From positions 1 through 64,000 of the forward strand of contig JAHHDV010000022.1 of NCBI GenBank assembly GCA_019739295.1: a DNA stretch of 64,000 nucleotides. The letters are read 5' to 3'. Source of the DNA: Taibaiella sp. (lineage in GTDB: Bacteria; Bacteroidota; Bacteroidia; Chitinophagales; Chitinophagaceae). The first letter of the stretch is position 1; every line of letters starts with the position of its first letter. This document shows, one piece after another, positions 29,694 to 39,498 of this stretch. The position numbers were made by a program, and so were the translations under genes. The notes under the pieces were generated by a model. The model was not told the DNA's origin. It ran no database searches and was given only the letters and a program-made list of their open reading frames with translations.

Positions 29694-31929
29694 ATGAAGT
29701 TCACGCCGATGTCATACAAGTACTTAACCTTATTTTCCGTTTGTATCCTGATGGGGAGCACCGTTCTGGCCCAGAACAGGAAAAACAAAAAAGAAGATAA
29801 GCAACAGCAGGAAGCCGCGGCACCGTATATGGTAGATACTTTTATCAACCCGATTCCCACGCAAAGAGCGCTTTTCACTACCAAAGTATATAATGTAATT
29901 GACCAGATCGATAAAAGAGACGGGAAAATAGACGAATATGTTAAGTTCAGGGATGATGCCTCTTCGGAAACGGCCACCCAGGCGCTTATCCGGGACGCGT
30001 CCCGCCTGGTGATGATAGTGGAAAATATGAATGCAGATCATGCTTCCAAAATCAGGTACCACAGGATGGTCGAGGCTTCGTTGAAAAGGTTGAACCAGCT
30101 TCCCTGGTCTGAAATGAAAGCAAGGGACTTCACCGAACACATTGCGGCCATAAGAAATATGATCATTGCAGATCACGAAAAGAGCCTGACTGCCTATGTG
30201 ACGCAAAACCCGAATCTGGTCACTCTGGAATATATTGAAAACTTCGATGATGTAGCTGCAAAAACAAAGCTCTATGAGCAATTAGCGGCAAAGTATCCCG
30301 AGAAGCTGGTCCATAAACTGCCCAGCATTATCAAAGAACCTTATGCAGACCATATAGTCACTGCCGCTGCAAAAGTAATGCCGGGCACAATCCTGACTTA
30401 TGCTCAAAGCAACAGCCAGCTGAGCGGTCTGGTGAGAAGAAACAGTGATCCGTTGGTAAAGAACATCGTCCAGATTGCCGATAAGTCCAGGAATACGTTA
30501 AAAGTATTGCCCTTCCTGGGTGCTATCCACAGGGGAGAGAAAACGATTGCAGAAATAGATAAGATCGCAAATGACGATGTCCAGTATCTGCAGGCATTGG
30601 TTGACCTGGTCGTTGCAGATGAACAAATGGGCAGAAGAGACCTGGAAAGGGAGATCAATATACGCACTGCAAAGTATGTCAGGGAGATCAACGCGCTGCA
30701 TGATGCATCGGACGCGGTAAGGTTCAAATCGATCCAGGGCTTCAGGGATATTGACTATTATGTAATGATCATAGGCGGGCAGGATGAGATATATACCAGT
30801 TCATTCACAAGGGGGCCCTTTGCCCTGATGATTGGAAAAATGGGCGAAAAATCAGGAGATCAGCTGCTCGGAGAATTACATCATTATCATTTCAGAACCT
30901 TCATCAGGCTGACTGCAGGATTCAGCAGGTTATCCAATTTCCTGGGAACAATGAAGGAGGAGGAGAAGACCAGGCTGATGAAAATGTTCGTCAATAATCT
31001 TGAAGAAGGTGATGTAGATGACCTGACGGATGCCGTAGATGTTGCGGACGCATACGGCAGTATCAAAGATTCCACGCTGATCCAGTTTTTAAAAGATGAG
31101 ATCAGGTCCAACTATGAAAGGGTAAAATTCGGAAACAGCCAGAAAGGCATCGTAGTATATGGTCTTCTCGCCTCTATTTTCAATAACAACAAGAATGCGG
31201 AAATGTCCGATCTGCCGATTCCGCCCATCACGTATCTGCCGATGAACGGATATCAAACTGGATAAGGATGAGATCGTAGAGCAGATGTTCTTCTATGGTG
31301 ACGGTGATGGTAAGGCTGCATACCGTATGTTCCTCAATAGTATCAGAAGCGATAAGCGCTTCAAGATCGATGAGAGCCCGAAATACTGGACAGTGATCAC
31401 CTCTTCCAACAGTGAGAACAAGCTCACTATTTATTGTAATAAACCGCTTACAGAACCCGAAGATGAATTGGCACAAAGAAAACTGAAGGAATACATGGAC
31501 GAGAATGATATTATACCTACTGTAATTGTACACAGGGGGCATAGTTATTTCGTGCCGACTACGCTGGAGTATATCACTCCTGATGTGAAACTGGTCATGC
31601 TGGGTTCGTGCGGCGGATACCACAACCTTTCCAGGATTCTGAATACCGCTTCAGATGCACATATCATCTCCAGCAAGCAAACCGGTACCGGTGTAGTCAA
31701 TGAGACCATTCTCAAAGAACTGCATAGTGAGCTGATGACCAAGAATGAGCTGAACTGGATTACGATGTGGAGTGATTTGGAAAAGGACTTTGCAAAATTA
31801 AGACCTGTAGACAGGGAGTATTTCTCTGATTATGTACCCCCTAATAAAAACCTCGGAGCAATTTTTATCAAGGGCTTACAGGCGCATTATGGATACGATG
31901 TAGTCAGGGATAGAGCCTTTATTTTATGA
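29694..31929 (+). CDS. Secreted protein with possible caspase-like His/Cys pair, one frameshift
   Basis: I do not recognise this protein as a named family. Restored, it is about 744 aa: signal peptide (residues 1-26, ending VLAQ), a Lys/Gln-rich linker, a long mostly helical middle and a C-terminal alpha/beta region. The first frame ends at 31265. Removing one G from the GG at 31248-31249 makes ITYLPMN run straight into DIKLDKDEIVEQ and on to 31929. In the C-terminal part, hydrophobic strands end in VHRGHS (His at 31531 and 31540) and VMLGSCGG (Cys at 31609), the spacing and strand context of clan CD (caspase/gingipain-type) catalytic dyads. Peptidase activity is an inference. No sorting domain is seen. 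Only this copy is complete; the left arm is cut at the window edge. Confidence 0.75.
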
Positions 31930-31931
31930 CC

Positions 31932-31967
31932 AAAAGAGTTTTACCGGTAAGGTAAACTCTTTTGTAT
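31932..31967. terminator. Bidirectional hairpin terminator
   Basis: AAAAGAGTTTTACC (31932-31945) pairs with GGTAAACTCTTTT (31951-31963) with one bulged T. A- and T-rich ends on both sides suit the convergent genes on either side. Confidence 0.7.
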
Positions 31968-31994
31968 TTCATCTTAAGCTGAAGATGATACAGC

Positions 31995-33258
31995 TTATCC
32001 CTTCAGGGCGTGTTCAATATTGAGATAAGGAATACCGAAATTAGAAGATGATGGTCTCGTGCCGGGGATGTCATCCCCTGGAAGCGTGTATTGGTTGACC
32101 CCGATCAGTAGCCGGGCCTGGTCTGTATACGCCCGGACCAGGTCTGCAGCCTGTTCCCGGATCTCTTGCTGCAGATACCGGTTGTCCAAAGCTTCATTCC
32201 ATCCACCCATATCCTCGATCTTTTGAAAAATCTTCCATGATTCCTCGCAGATGTTTTTGGGTATAGGTTTCGATGAAATAGGAACCATATCCTTTATCTG
32301 CAACAGCATTTAAGTAAGATTCCTCTTTAAACAACAGCTGCTGGTTCCTGCCGATTCTGCTGGTAAACTCCGGTCTTTCCGAATAGGAAAAAGGATGGAC
32401 CAGGAGACTGTCGGCTCCCCCGATTGCGGCAGACATTCCTGCTATTGCATTTCTCAGGATATTGTTTGGCGCATCGGCTGCGGAAAGGTATACCTGGGAC
32501 GTCTCTACAGACAAAAAGATGCGGGCGTTACAATCATATTGCCGAAGTACCTGTTCGGCCATGAGCCGGATGGCCCTGATTTTGGCTATCTGTTCGAAGA
32601 ACTGTGTATCAGTGCTCAGGTTGATATAGATGGTATCCAGGTCCCGGAGCCGATCGGATTCCCGTACACTTGCGAGGGCTTCATTGATCTGGGATAAGCA
32701 GGCTCCCAGCTCAAATATGGCAGTGCTGCCCGCATTATTATAGATGGTGGCATTGATGCTCAGCGTTTTCCCGAAAGTGGTAAAAGCTGCAGGGCTGTCA
32801 ACCTGTATATTTAAGGACCCCGGTAGCGGGTATTGCTGATTCAGGTAGGCTTCCAGCGTTCCGGTAACTGATGCCGTAAGATCACGGTCATGGATGCTGA
32901 CCTTCAGGAAGATATAATTCAGGTCTATGTCCTTCAATACCCGGTCCCACCGGATATCATCTCCGGAATCTACCAGCAGTTCCAGGCCGGATACCCCGTT
33001 GTTCAATAAGAACAGCGCTTTTTCATTGGTTTCCCGGCTGATGGAGAGCCGCTCCATGATAAACCAGTCCTGGAATAGGGGAGGTGCCTGGACAGGGTTA
33101 TCAGATTGTGTATAGAAAGGGCGGATGACAATGCCATTTCTGTCCTTTGTTGTTAAATCATCAAAACCGATGCCTTTTAAATCTCGTTCCAGTCTTTCTT
33201 TCCATTCCTCTTCCTTGACGGAATCAAATTCGGGTATAAATGGCGTATGCTCGTTCAT
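31995..33258 (-). CDS. mutA: Methylmalonyl-CoA mutase small subunit, one frameshift
   Basis: The small (beta) subunit is the non-catalytic partner of the B12-dependent enzyme interconverting succinyl-CoA and methylmalonyl-CoA. Reading from 33258 gives the typical start with FDSVKEEEWKERLERDLKG, then a TIM-barrel half with ISVETSQVYLSAADAPNNILRN and GADSLLVHPFSY. The frame breaks at the GGG of 32259-32261. Removing one base joins ETYTK to NICEESWKIFQKIEDMGGW, continuing to 31995. The result is about 420 aa and lacks a C-terminal cobalamin-binding-type domain. The catalytic subunit gene mutB is not next to it: the gene downstream is convergent. Confidence 0.87.
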
Positions 33259-33418
33259 TTTATGTTGAATCTTCTTTAATAAAGAAATGGATAAATAATG
33301 TAATGATTATCCCTAATTGTCACTTGGAATGAATCAAAGTTAATGCACTTTTTCGGTTTGAGGATATTCTTACAGGAAGAACAGGTGTCAGGGGAGTGTA
33401 CAGATACCAGGATATCGT

Positions 33419-34072
33419 TTATTCTGTCAGGCTCTTCCTGATTTTTCCCTTTTGATATTTCCTGCCGCTTGGGTCCTGCTTGTGCGGCATTTTATTTTCA
33501 ATCTTCTTTTTATAAGTAGAATCTGAAGTAGCATAGCCATCTACATACAATTCCTGGGTCCTGATCAGCTTATCTACCTGGTATTCCTCTATTTTAAGTA
33601 AGGCACCTGTTCTCGGATCATAATACTTCCATTCGCCATGTTTCACGCTGCCGATATCGGAAGGCATGATGATGGTTTCTTCTTCCATTTCACTGGACGG
33701 GTCCAGTACGATAATGGTATCTTTTTCCTTATCGGGATCCAGGGCCCTGAAGTGGCCCTCTACGTTCAATTGTCCTTTATCGAAATATTGAGCCTTACCA
33801 TTCAGGATTCCTTTGAAATAAGATTCGATGGATTTGAGCCGTCCATAGGTATCCAGCTTGACCCAGGGTCCTGTCCTGCGATCATCTTTGTAATAACCAT
33901 ATTCTGAATAAGGAAACATATCATCCAGCGACTGGTGATTTTTGTAATACCAGAACCCTTGTTTTCTGTTCTGCTGATCTACCTGGTTAATCGTGTCATT
34001 GGGAACCAGTTCCTGTGTATGTGCGGCAAGGGAATAGCCTAAGATGAAAAGTATGGAAATAAGTAATTTCAT
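33419..34072 (-). CDS. Secreted MORN/YwqK-like repeat protein
   Basis: This 217-aa protein has a signal peptide (about residues 1-19). It carries several copies of the G-x-W-x-Y/K...G-x-L-x-x-E-x-Y pattern of MORN_2 repeats, the type annotated as 'YwqK family' proteins: KQGFWYYKN, RTGPWVKLDTYGRLKSIESYFKG, NGKAQYFDKGQLNVEGHF and KHGEWKYYDPRTGALLKIEEYQ. The C-terminus is very basic. The cellular role is unknown, and the 'antitoxin' label often given to this family is weakly supported. It starts 8 bases after the IscA-like gene on the same strand. Confidence 0.75.
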   Translation of the reverse strand: MKLLISILFILGYSLAAHTQELVPNDTINQVDQQNRKQGFWYYKNHQSLDDMFPYSEYGYYKDDRRTGPWVKLDTYGRLKSIESYFKGILNGKAQYFDKGQLNVEGHFRALDPDKEKDTIIVLDPSSEMEEETIIMPSDIGSVKHGEWKYYDPRTGALLKIEEYQVDKLIRTQELYVDGYATSDSTYKKKIENKMPHKQDPSGRKYQKGKIRKSLTE

Positions 34073-34080
34073 AAAACTGA

Positions 34081-34434
34081 TTATACTGCAAATGATGATC
34101 CGCAGCCACAGGAACTACTGGCATTGGGGTTGTTGAATACAAATCCCCTGGCATCCAATCCGTTGCTGTAATCGATTTGCATCTGTACAAGATACATCTT
34201 GTGTGCAGGCTGTATGATAACCGGGATACCCTGGATGTCAAAGATTTCATCTTGCTCCTCCTTCTTGTCAAATCCCAGTACATAACTTAACCCGGAGCAT
34301 CCTCCTCCTTTTACACCAATTCTCATGTAAGGGGTCTCCCGGAGATCCTGGGATTCCATTAATTTTTTGATTTCAATGAGCGCTGCTTCCGAGAAGCTCA
34401 CGGGGTCCTGGATGGTTACTGTGTTGTTTTCCAT
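34081..34434 (-). CDS. IscA/HesB-type iron-sulfur cluster assembly protein
   Basis: This 117-aa A-type carrier delivers iron-sulfur clusters to target proteins. The three conserved cysteines are present: C46 in GGGCSG, and C109 and C111 in CGCG near the end. The DYSNGLDARGFVFNNPNA segment is typical of HesB/IscA/ErpA. Which A-type carrier it is cannot be decided, so I give no symbol. It lies in a minus-strand run with small hypothetical genes upstream and the MORN protein downstream. Confidence 0.92.
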   Translation of the reverse strand: MENNTVTIQDPVSFSEAALIEIKKLMESQDLRETPYMRIGVKGGGCSGLSYVLGFDKKEEQDEIFDIQGIPVIIQPAHKMYLVQMQIDYSNGLDARGFVFNNPNASSSCGCGSSFAV

Positions 34435-34454
34435 AGTAAATGATTGAACTGCTT

Positions 34455-34748
34455 TTATTCTGCCGGGTCTTCAGGATTTGTATCTTCTCCTGCCCGGGTT
34501 TCATCTGTCATTTTATCTACATTATGAGGTGCCGGCTGAGGCGGGGCTTGTCCCTGCACCATAGCCTGGACAAAATTCTTATAACCGCCAAACTTCAACA
34601 TCAGACTATAGCCGTCTGAAGTAAGGCTTAATTTGTTGGTATTGCCGAAACCAACTACAGGATTTACCAGGTTGGTAGCATCCAGGATATCCCAGTACCT
34701 GTCAAAAGTTTTCTGATCGTGGTTCAGATTATATTTTTTCCAGGACAT
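34455..34748 (-). CDS. Small hypothetical protein (possibly C-terminal half of the upstream gene)
   Basis: 97 aa with no recognised family. The N-terminal half is ordered-looking (FDRYWDILDATNLVNPVVGFGNTNKLSLT), and the last 30 residues are Pro/Glu/Asp-rich and probably disordered. It overlaps the upstream small gene by 20 bases. Shortening the T6 run at 34734-34739 by one base fuses the two into a single protein of about 165 aa, which I think more likely than two overlapping genes. Confidence 0.55.
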   Translation of the reverse strand: MSWKKYNLNHDQKTFDRYWDILDATNLVNPVVGFGNTNKLSLTSDGYSLMLKFGGYKNFVQAMVQGQAPPQPAPHNVDKMTDETRAGEDTNPEDPAE

Positions 34749-34950
34749 CTTTTTTGAAATCGATGATCGTTTTGTCCCCGTCGTTGTACAGCTCCTTTAG
34801 TGTCAGATCGATCACATGAAGATCCTGCTCTTCCTTGGTCATAGAAGGACTGTTCTTGTGCTTCAGTCTCATCATTGTCTGGACATTGCTGTTGAATAAA
34901 TCGTTCTTCAGTTTTTTAAGCTCTTTGGGATTTCTTCTTTTTACCGGCAT
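34729..34950 (-). CDS. Small hypothetical protein (possibly N-terminal half of the downstream gene)
   Basis: 73 aa, strongly basic N-terminus (MPVKRRNPKELKKLKND), then a helical acidic segment. No family recognised. The stop falls just after the T6 run discussed for 34455-34748, so this may be the first half of one frameshifted gene. Confidence 0.5.
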   Translation of the reverse strand: MPVKRRNPKELKKLKNDLFNSNVQTMMRLKHKNSPSMTKEEQDLHVIDLTLKELYNDGDKTIIDFKKDVLEKI

Positions 34951-35133
34951 ATTTGCTTTTAAGTATGATATATTATGTTATGTGTTCTTTTCCTTTTCCA
35001 GGATACAATAATACAAAGAAATCATTAAGTGCGCCGAGTTAATTTATCATTTACTTAGTGTTAATCTTGATGATTTCATAAAGGAAGTCAATAAGAAGTT
35101 GCGTCCCTCATAAAAAAATGACCATGAACCTGA

Positions 35134-36736
35134 TTATCCCAGGATCTTCAATTCCTTGATATCCAGACTCTTTTCTGTTTTCCTGAGAATTTCATCACTG
35201 TATTTTTTCTCTTTTTGATTCTGAATAGTTCTTTTCTCTGGATCTGGTATACTTCTAATATGATCTTATTGCAGATCTGGTTCTCTTTCAGATAGTACTC
35301 GTTGGTATCCGGATGGAGGATTCTTTCCTGGTAACCATCATTATCCTGCTGAATGGAATGGTAGTAATTGAGCAGCATATCGTATTGTGTTAACTCCTGA
35401 TTGTATCTGTGATCCAGATATCCAAGTGCAATCTTATTCAACCTGAGTTTGATCGTGGCTTCCTGCAGGTCTTCCGGCATGACGTCACCCGGTTCCTTGA
35501 GCTTCAGCCATCTAATGATCAGCGGAAGGGTAAGGCCCTGGAAAACCAAAGTGACAAAGATGACGATAAACGTGATGAAAATAATCAGGTTTCTCAAAGG
35601 AAAGATGCTGCCATCCGTCATGAATACGGGAATAGACATTGCTGTAGCCAGAGATACAATGCCCCTCATACCGGACCAGCAGATGACGAGCGGCCCTTTC
35701 CATCCGGGATTGGGTTCTTTGTTCCTGACTTTTCTGCTGAGCCACCTGGGAATATAAGTAGCCGGGTATACCCAGAGATACCGCAGACCGATGGTAATGG
35801 CAGAGATGATCAGCCCGTATCTGATGGCTTCAGCCAGCGTATAATCTCCCAGGTTATCCATGATATCGGGGAGCTGGAGACCGATGAGAATAAATACCAG
35901 TGCATTCATCACGAATATTACGGTATTCCATACGCTGAGCATATTGATCCGGGTGACACCGTTTTGAAAGATCTCATGGGAGCGATACGATAAGAAGAGG
36001 CCTCCCGATACTACTGCCAGCACCCCGGAAAATTCGAAGTGCTCCGCTGCCAGAAATAATATATAAGGGGTCATGATCGATAATGCGGCATCAATAGCCG
36101 GGTTGGTAGGAAGAAAGCGATGGATCAGGTACATGACATGTGCTCCGGCTACTCCTGCTACGATGCCCATTCCTGCCATCACAAAAAAATCCCCGGTGGC
36201 CTCCTGGAGGGAAAAAAATCCGGTTGTAATGGAGAGCAGGGCAAACTTAAAGACAATCAGCGAGGATGCATCATTGACAAGACTTTCTCCTTCCAAAATA
36301 GTGAGGATCCTTTTGGGAACAGGTAAGTATTTCATTACGGTAGCAGCCGCAATGGCATCAGGCGGGGATACGATACCCCCCAGAAGGAATCCCAGGGCAA
36401 GGGTGAAACCCGGGGGATAATGTGCAATGCGGAATACCCGATGACCATAGAGGTAAAGAACACCAGACCGAAAGCAAGCAGGGCTATAGGTCTTCTCCAT
36501 TTCCAGAAGTCATGCCAGGATGTATTCCAGGCTGCCTCATACAGCAAAGGTGGCAGGAAAATCAGGAAAATCAGTTCCGGCTCTAAATGAACTTTAGGTG
36601 TCCCCGGGATAAGGCTGATGATCAGTCCTGAGATGACCAGGAAGATCGGGTAGGCCACTTTGAGCTTATTGGCCAGCATTACCAATATGAACAGGACGAA
36701 GAGGAGGCCCAGGACCTGTAATAAAACGTGATGCAT
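35134..36736 (-). CDS. Na+/H+ antiporter, CPA1/NhaP type, two frameshifts
   Basis: This inner-membrane cation/proton antiporter is about 530 aa. The N-terminal piece (36736 to about 36415) holds the first helices, including FLPPLLYEAAWNTSW. After one missing C in the run at 36412-36416 the frame continues with IPPGFTLALGFLLGGIVSPPDAIAA and EGESLVNDASSLIVFKFAL, the ion-binding helices with the conserved Asp residues. CWSGMRGIVSLATA comes later. A second slip near 35205 gives a false stop at 35148; the other frame ends in ...LDIKELKILG and stops at 35134. The tail after the last helix is cytoplasmic and charged. The gene stands alone on the minus strand. Confidence 0.85.
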
Positions 36737-36863
36737 TGTCGGTCGCTATAAAATTAAAATACGGGAATATAGAATCCGGAATAAAATTATAATACTGCTC
36801 ATATATGATATAAATTATTTTTTTAACGGAGCGTGGAAACAGGGTATATTATGGGTTATGGTT

Positions 36864-37592
36864 TCAAAGAACACGGTACCACACTGTTGTAATTTCCGAT
36901 CCGTTGGCCGACATGACGGAGTCCGGTTCAGCCCCGTTCAAAACAGCAAAATCAGCTCCGTAAAACTGTCCGAAATCAACGGCTACATCAGCAGCTACAA
37001 CCGGATAACATTGCCATTGGGGATGCCGGATTTCGTATTCGTAGCTGATCCTTTCATTGATCTTTATATATCCCCAGTAATGCTCGGTAATAAAATGCTC
37101 CTTGCTGGCCCGGAGTAAGGTGCTGTGGCTGATTCCCGGATAAGGCTGCCATACTGTGCAGTATTCGCTTGTCTTTCCAGCTATATGCAATGGCGCTGGT
37201 TTGCGGATAGGTCCGGATATAGTGGGCCATCATCCCGGTTACATAGTTTTTCTTTAAAAAGCTGATTGGCAACCCAGGCCACAGCCCTCAGCGGTACAAT
37301 TTCCTTGATGAATACCCACTCCTTTTCTCCAAACCCCATCCACTTTTCTTCTGACATAAAACCTAAGGTTGACCTCTTCGAAATCCCGGTGAAAAGGTAC
37401 CGTACAGCCCAATACCCTGGTTCGGAAGAATTGAAAACCGACCAGGCTGATCAGGCATTTCCCGTCATATGTGTCGAGTTCCACACCATGAGGCAGGAAC
37501 GGCAAGAGGAGATCCGGGTCGATCTCGTAATTCACGAACAGCAGGTTTTTCCATTCTGCGGTAAGGAACGGGGCAGGGGTAGGGTTCTTCAT
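36864..37592 (-). CDS. DUF2071 (YqjF-type) protein, at least three frameshifts
   Basis: About 240 aa when restored. The start has FLTAEWKNLLFVNYEIDP and the LLPFLPHGVELDTYDGK segment typical of DUF2071. Breaks occur near 37313 (GGG run), near 37262 and between about 37100 and 37150. The pieces join into one protein ending with EYEIRHPQWQ and the DFAVLNGAEPDSVMSANGSE motif, where the family has its conserved C-terminal strand. Function of the family is unknown. It is divergent from trxB. Confidence 0.75.
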
Positions 37593-37697
37593 CTTGTTTT
37601 GAAAGGATGTTTATCGCCTTCAAATATAATTTATTTGAACTATATTACCATCGAACGTATTGATTCCGAAGCCGTATTTTCTATTGTACTTTTTTCT

Positions 37698-37705
37698 TAA
37701 ATTTG
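37698..37705 (+). promoter_or_regulatory. -7 element for trxB
   Basis: TAAATTTG, a perfect TAnnTTTG match, lies 53 bases before the trxB ATG. No well-spaced -33 TTG was found. Confidence 0.45.
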
Positions 37706-37758
37706 CACACCTAAATTAAATTTTATAACCATTATTACTCATATCAATAAATTTATTC

Positions 37759-38712
37759 ATGTCAGAGATAAAAGAGACGCATGACCTTGTCATCATCGGA
37801 TCAGGACCTGCAGGTTACACTGCAGCTATTTATGCTTCCAGAGCCAATCTAAAACCTGTATTGTATTCCGGTTTACAGCCGGGAGGTCAATTGACCATCA
37901 CTACAGAGGTGGAAAACTACCCCGGTTATAAAGATGGCGTTCAGGGCCCGCAGATGATGAAAGATTTCGAGCACCAGGCACAAAGAATGGGTGCAGACCT
38001 GAGATGGGGCAGTGTCACCAAGGTGGATTTCTCTGTGCGTCCTTTTAAACTGGAAGTAGATGAAGACCATTGGATCGCTGCTGAATCAGTGATCATCTCT
38101 ACAGGTGCGTCGGCTAAATGGCTGGGATTGCCTTCGGAACAAAGGTTAAACGGATTCGGGGTTTCTGCGTGTGCAGTATGCGACGGTTTTTTCTTCAAAG
38201 GCAAAGAAGTGGCTATTGTAGGTGCCGGTGACACAGCTTGCGAAGAGGCGCTGTACCTTTCGAATATCTGTGAAAAAGTACATATGTTTATCAGGAAGAA
38301 TGAGATGCGAGCCTCCAAAGTGATGCAGGAGCGTGTATTGAGGACCGGTAATATCCAGGTTTACTGGAATACCGAGACAGATGAAATCCTGGGTGATAAG
38401 AAAGTAGAAGCGGTCCGTATATTCAACAACCAGACTGGTGAGAAAACCGAAATCCCCGTATCTGCGTTTTTCGTAGCTATCGGTCACGAGCCGAATTCCG
38501 GCATCTTCAAGGAATATATAGAGACGGACGAACAAGGCTATATCGTTACCAGGCCGGGTACATCTTATACGAATACGGATGGCGTATTCGCCTGTGGTGA
38601 TGTGCAGGATAAGCACTACCGCCAGGCGGTGACTGCTGCGGGGTCCGGTTGTATTGCGGCCCTGGATGCCGAGCGCTATTTGGGCAAACTGGCCTATGAG
38701 AAGACCTTATAG
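37759..38712 (+). CDS. trxB: Thioredoxin-disulfide reductase
   Basis: This 317-aa flavoenzyme passes electrons from NADPH to thioredoxin in the cytoplasm. The FAD-binding GSGPAGYTAAIYASRA motif lies at residues 14-29 and the redox pair C138-A-V-C141 follows SA. The NADPH motif is VGAGDTACEEALYL and the second FAD motif is GVFACGDVQD near the end. All domains are intact and length is normal. It is followed by a 126-bp gap containing the ribosomal-protein promoter. Confidence 0.95.
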   Translation: MSEIKETHDLVIIGSGPAGYTAAIYASRANLKPVLYSGLQPGGQLTITTEVENYPGYKDGVQGPQMMKDFEHQAQRMGADLRWGSVTKVDFSVRPFKLEVDEDHWIAAESVIISTGASAKWLGLPSEQRLNGFGVSACAVCDGFFFKGKEVAIVGAGDTACEEALYLSNICEKVHMFIRKNEMRASKVMQERVLRTGNIQVYWNTETDEILGDKKVEAVRIFNNQTGEKTEIPVSAFFVAIGHEPNSGIFKEYIETDEQGYIVTRPGTSYTNTDGVFACGDVQDKHYRQAVTAAGSGCIAALDAERYLGKLAYEKTL

Positions 38713-38811
38713 CCCGGACTACTGCATGTGAAAATGTGGATTCGTGTTAATTATTATATTTATTAGAAAATATTTTTTAGGTAAATGTCTGTAATATCAA
38801 AAAAATATTCC

Positions 38812-38819
38812 TACCTTTG
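38812..38819 (+). promoter_or_regulatory. -7 element for the L35-L20-L19 run
   Basis: TACCTTTG is a perfect TAnnTTTG match 20 bases before the rpmI ATG. Transcription would start near 38826, leaving a leader of only about 12 nt. That leaves no room for an L20-type autoregulatory leader. Confidence 0.55.
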
Positions 38820-38838
38820 CCGTCCGAAAATTTAAGAA

Positions 38839-39036
38839 ATGCCAAAGTTAAAAACACACTCAAGAGCCAAGAAGACATTTAAAGTTACTGCCAGTGGTAA
38901 AATCCGCCGTTTTAAGGCGTTCAAAAGCCACTTGTTGACCAAGAAATCAACCAAGCGTAAGCGTCACCTTCGTCAAGCTGCTTTTGTGGATTCTGCAAAT
39001 ATGCGCCTGGTGAAGCGTATGCTCTTAATGAGATAA
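38839..39036 (+). CDS. rpmI: 50S ribosomal protein L35
   Basis: 65 aa and very basic, starting [17 protein letters not shown] with the [16 protein letters not shown] signature of L35. It is followed after 59 bases by rplT. The usual upstream partner infC is absent; trxB lies there instead. Confidence 0.96.
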   Translation: MPKLKTHSRAKKTFKVTASGKIRRFKAFKSHLLTKKSTKRKRHLRQAAFVDSANMRLVKRMLLMR

Positions 39037-39095
39037 TGAATCCTCATATCAATAAGTAAAAGAAATACATTAATTCATTTTTTTAAATAACTAAT

Positions 39096-39440
39096 ATGCC
39101 ACGTTCAGTCAATTCAGTTGCTTCGCGCACAAGAAGAAAGAAAATCCTTAAACAGTCAAAGGGATTTTATGGCAAAAGAAAAAACGTTTATACAGTTGCT
39201 AAGAACGTTTTAGAGAAAGGCTTGGGCTACAAGTATGTAGGTCGTAAATTGAAAAAGCGCGATTATCGTTCTTTATGGATTGCCCGTATTAATGCAGCTG
39301 TGAGAGAAGAAGGTATGAGCTACTCTGTATTTATGAACAAGCTCAGCCAGAAAGGTATCGACCTGAACAGGAAGGTTCTTGCTGATTTGGCGATGAATGA
39401 TCCTCAGGCATTTAAAGGTATCATAGCAGAAGTAAAATAA
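39096..39440 (+). CDS. rplT: 50S ribosomal protein L20
   Basis: 114 aa, starting [19 protein letters not shown], with the family's [17 protein letters not shown] segment ([18 protein letters not shown]). L20 binds 23S rRNA early in large-subunit assembly. It lies between rpmI and rplS in one transcript. Confidence 0.96.
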   Translation: MPRSVNSVASRTRRKKILKQSKGFYGKRKNVYTVAKNVLEKGLGYKYVGRKLKKRDYRSLWIARINAAVREEGMSYSVFMNKLSQKGIDLNRKVLADLAMNDPQAFKGIIAEVK

Positions 39441-39498
39441 TTTATTCATTCAAGACTTACTCATTTCATCCGGAGCAAGTATAAAATAATCTTTAAAA

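Larger units (their letters stand above)
1..31183. repeat. Giant inverted repeat (palindrome), about 15.6 kb per arm
   Basis: Position x in the left arm pairs with position 31185-x in the right arm from the centre out to about 3130. Further out the sum is 31184, and at the very edge (positions 1-30) it is 31183. Every gene in 1-15449 has a partner of identical deduced protein sequence on the opposite strand. The two shifts are homopolymer length differences: T6 at 3124-3129 against A5 at 28056-28060, and T4 at 48-51 against A3 at 31133-31135. The centre is a non-symmetric octamer at 15589-15596. The left arm is cut by the window start, so the outer boundary is unknown. It may be an assembly fold-back, a true palindrome, or a read through a hairpin end. 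Confidence 0.97.

Noticed and set aside
1..31183. Interpretation as a composite transposon with inverted arms
   Set aside because: No transposase, no terminal repeats and no spacer; the arms are housekeeping operons symmetric about a terminator.
35409..35993. 194-codon plus-strand frame
   Set aside because: Antisense to the Na+/H+ antiporter; the real protein is on the minus strand.
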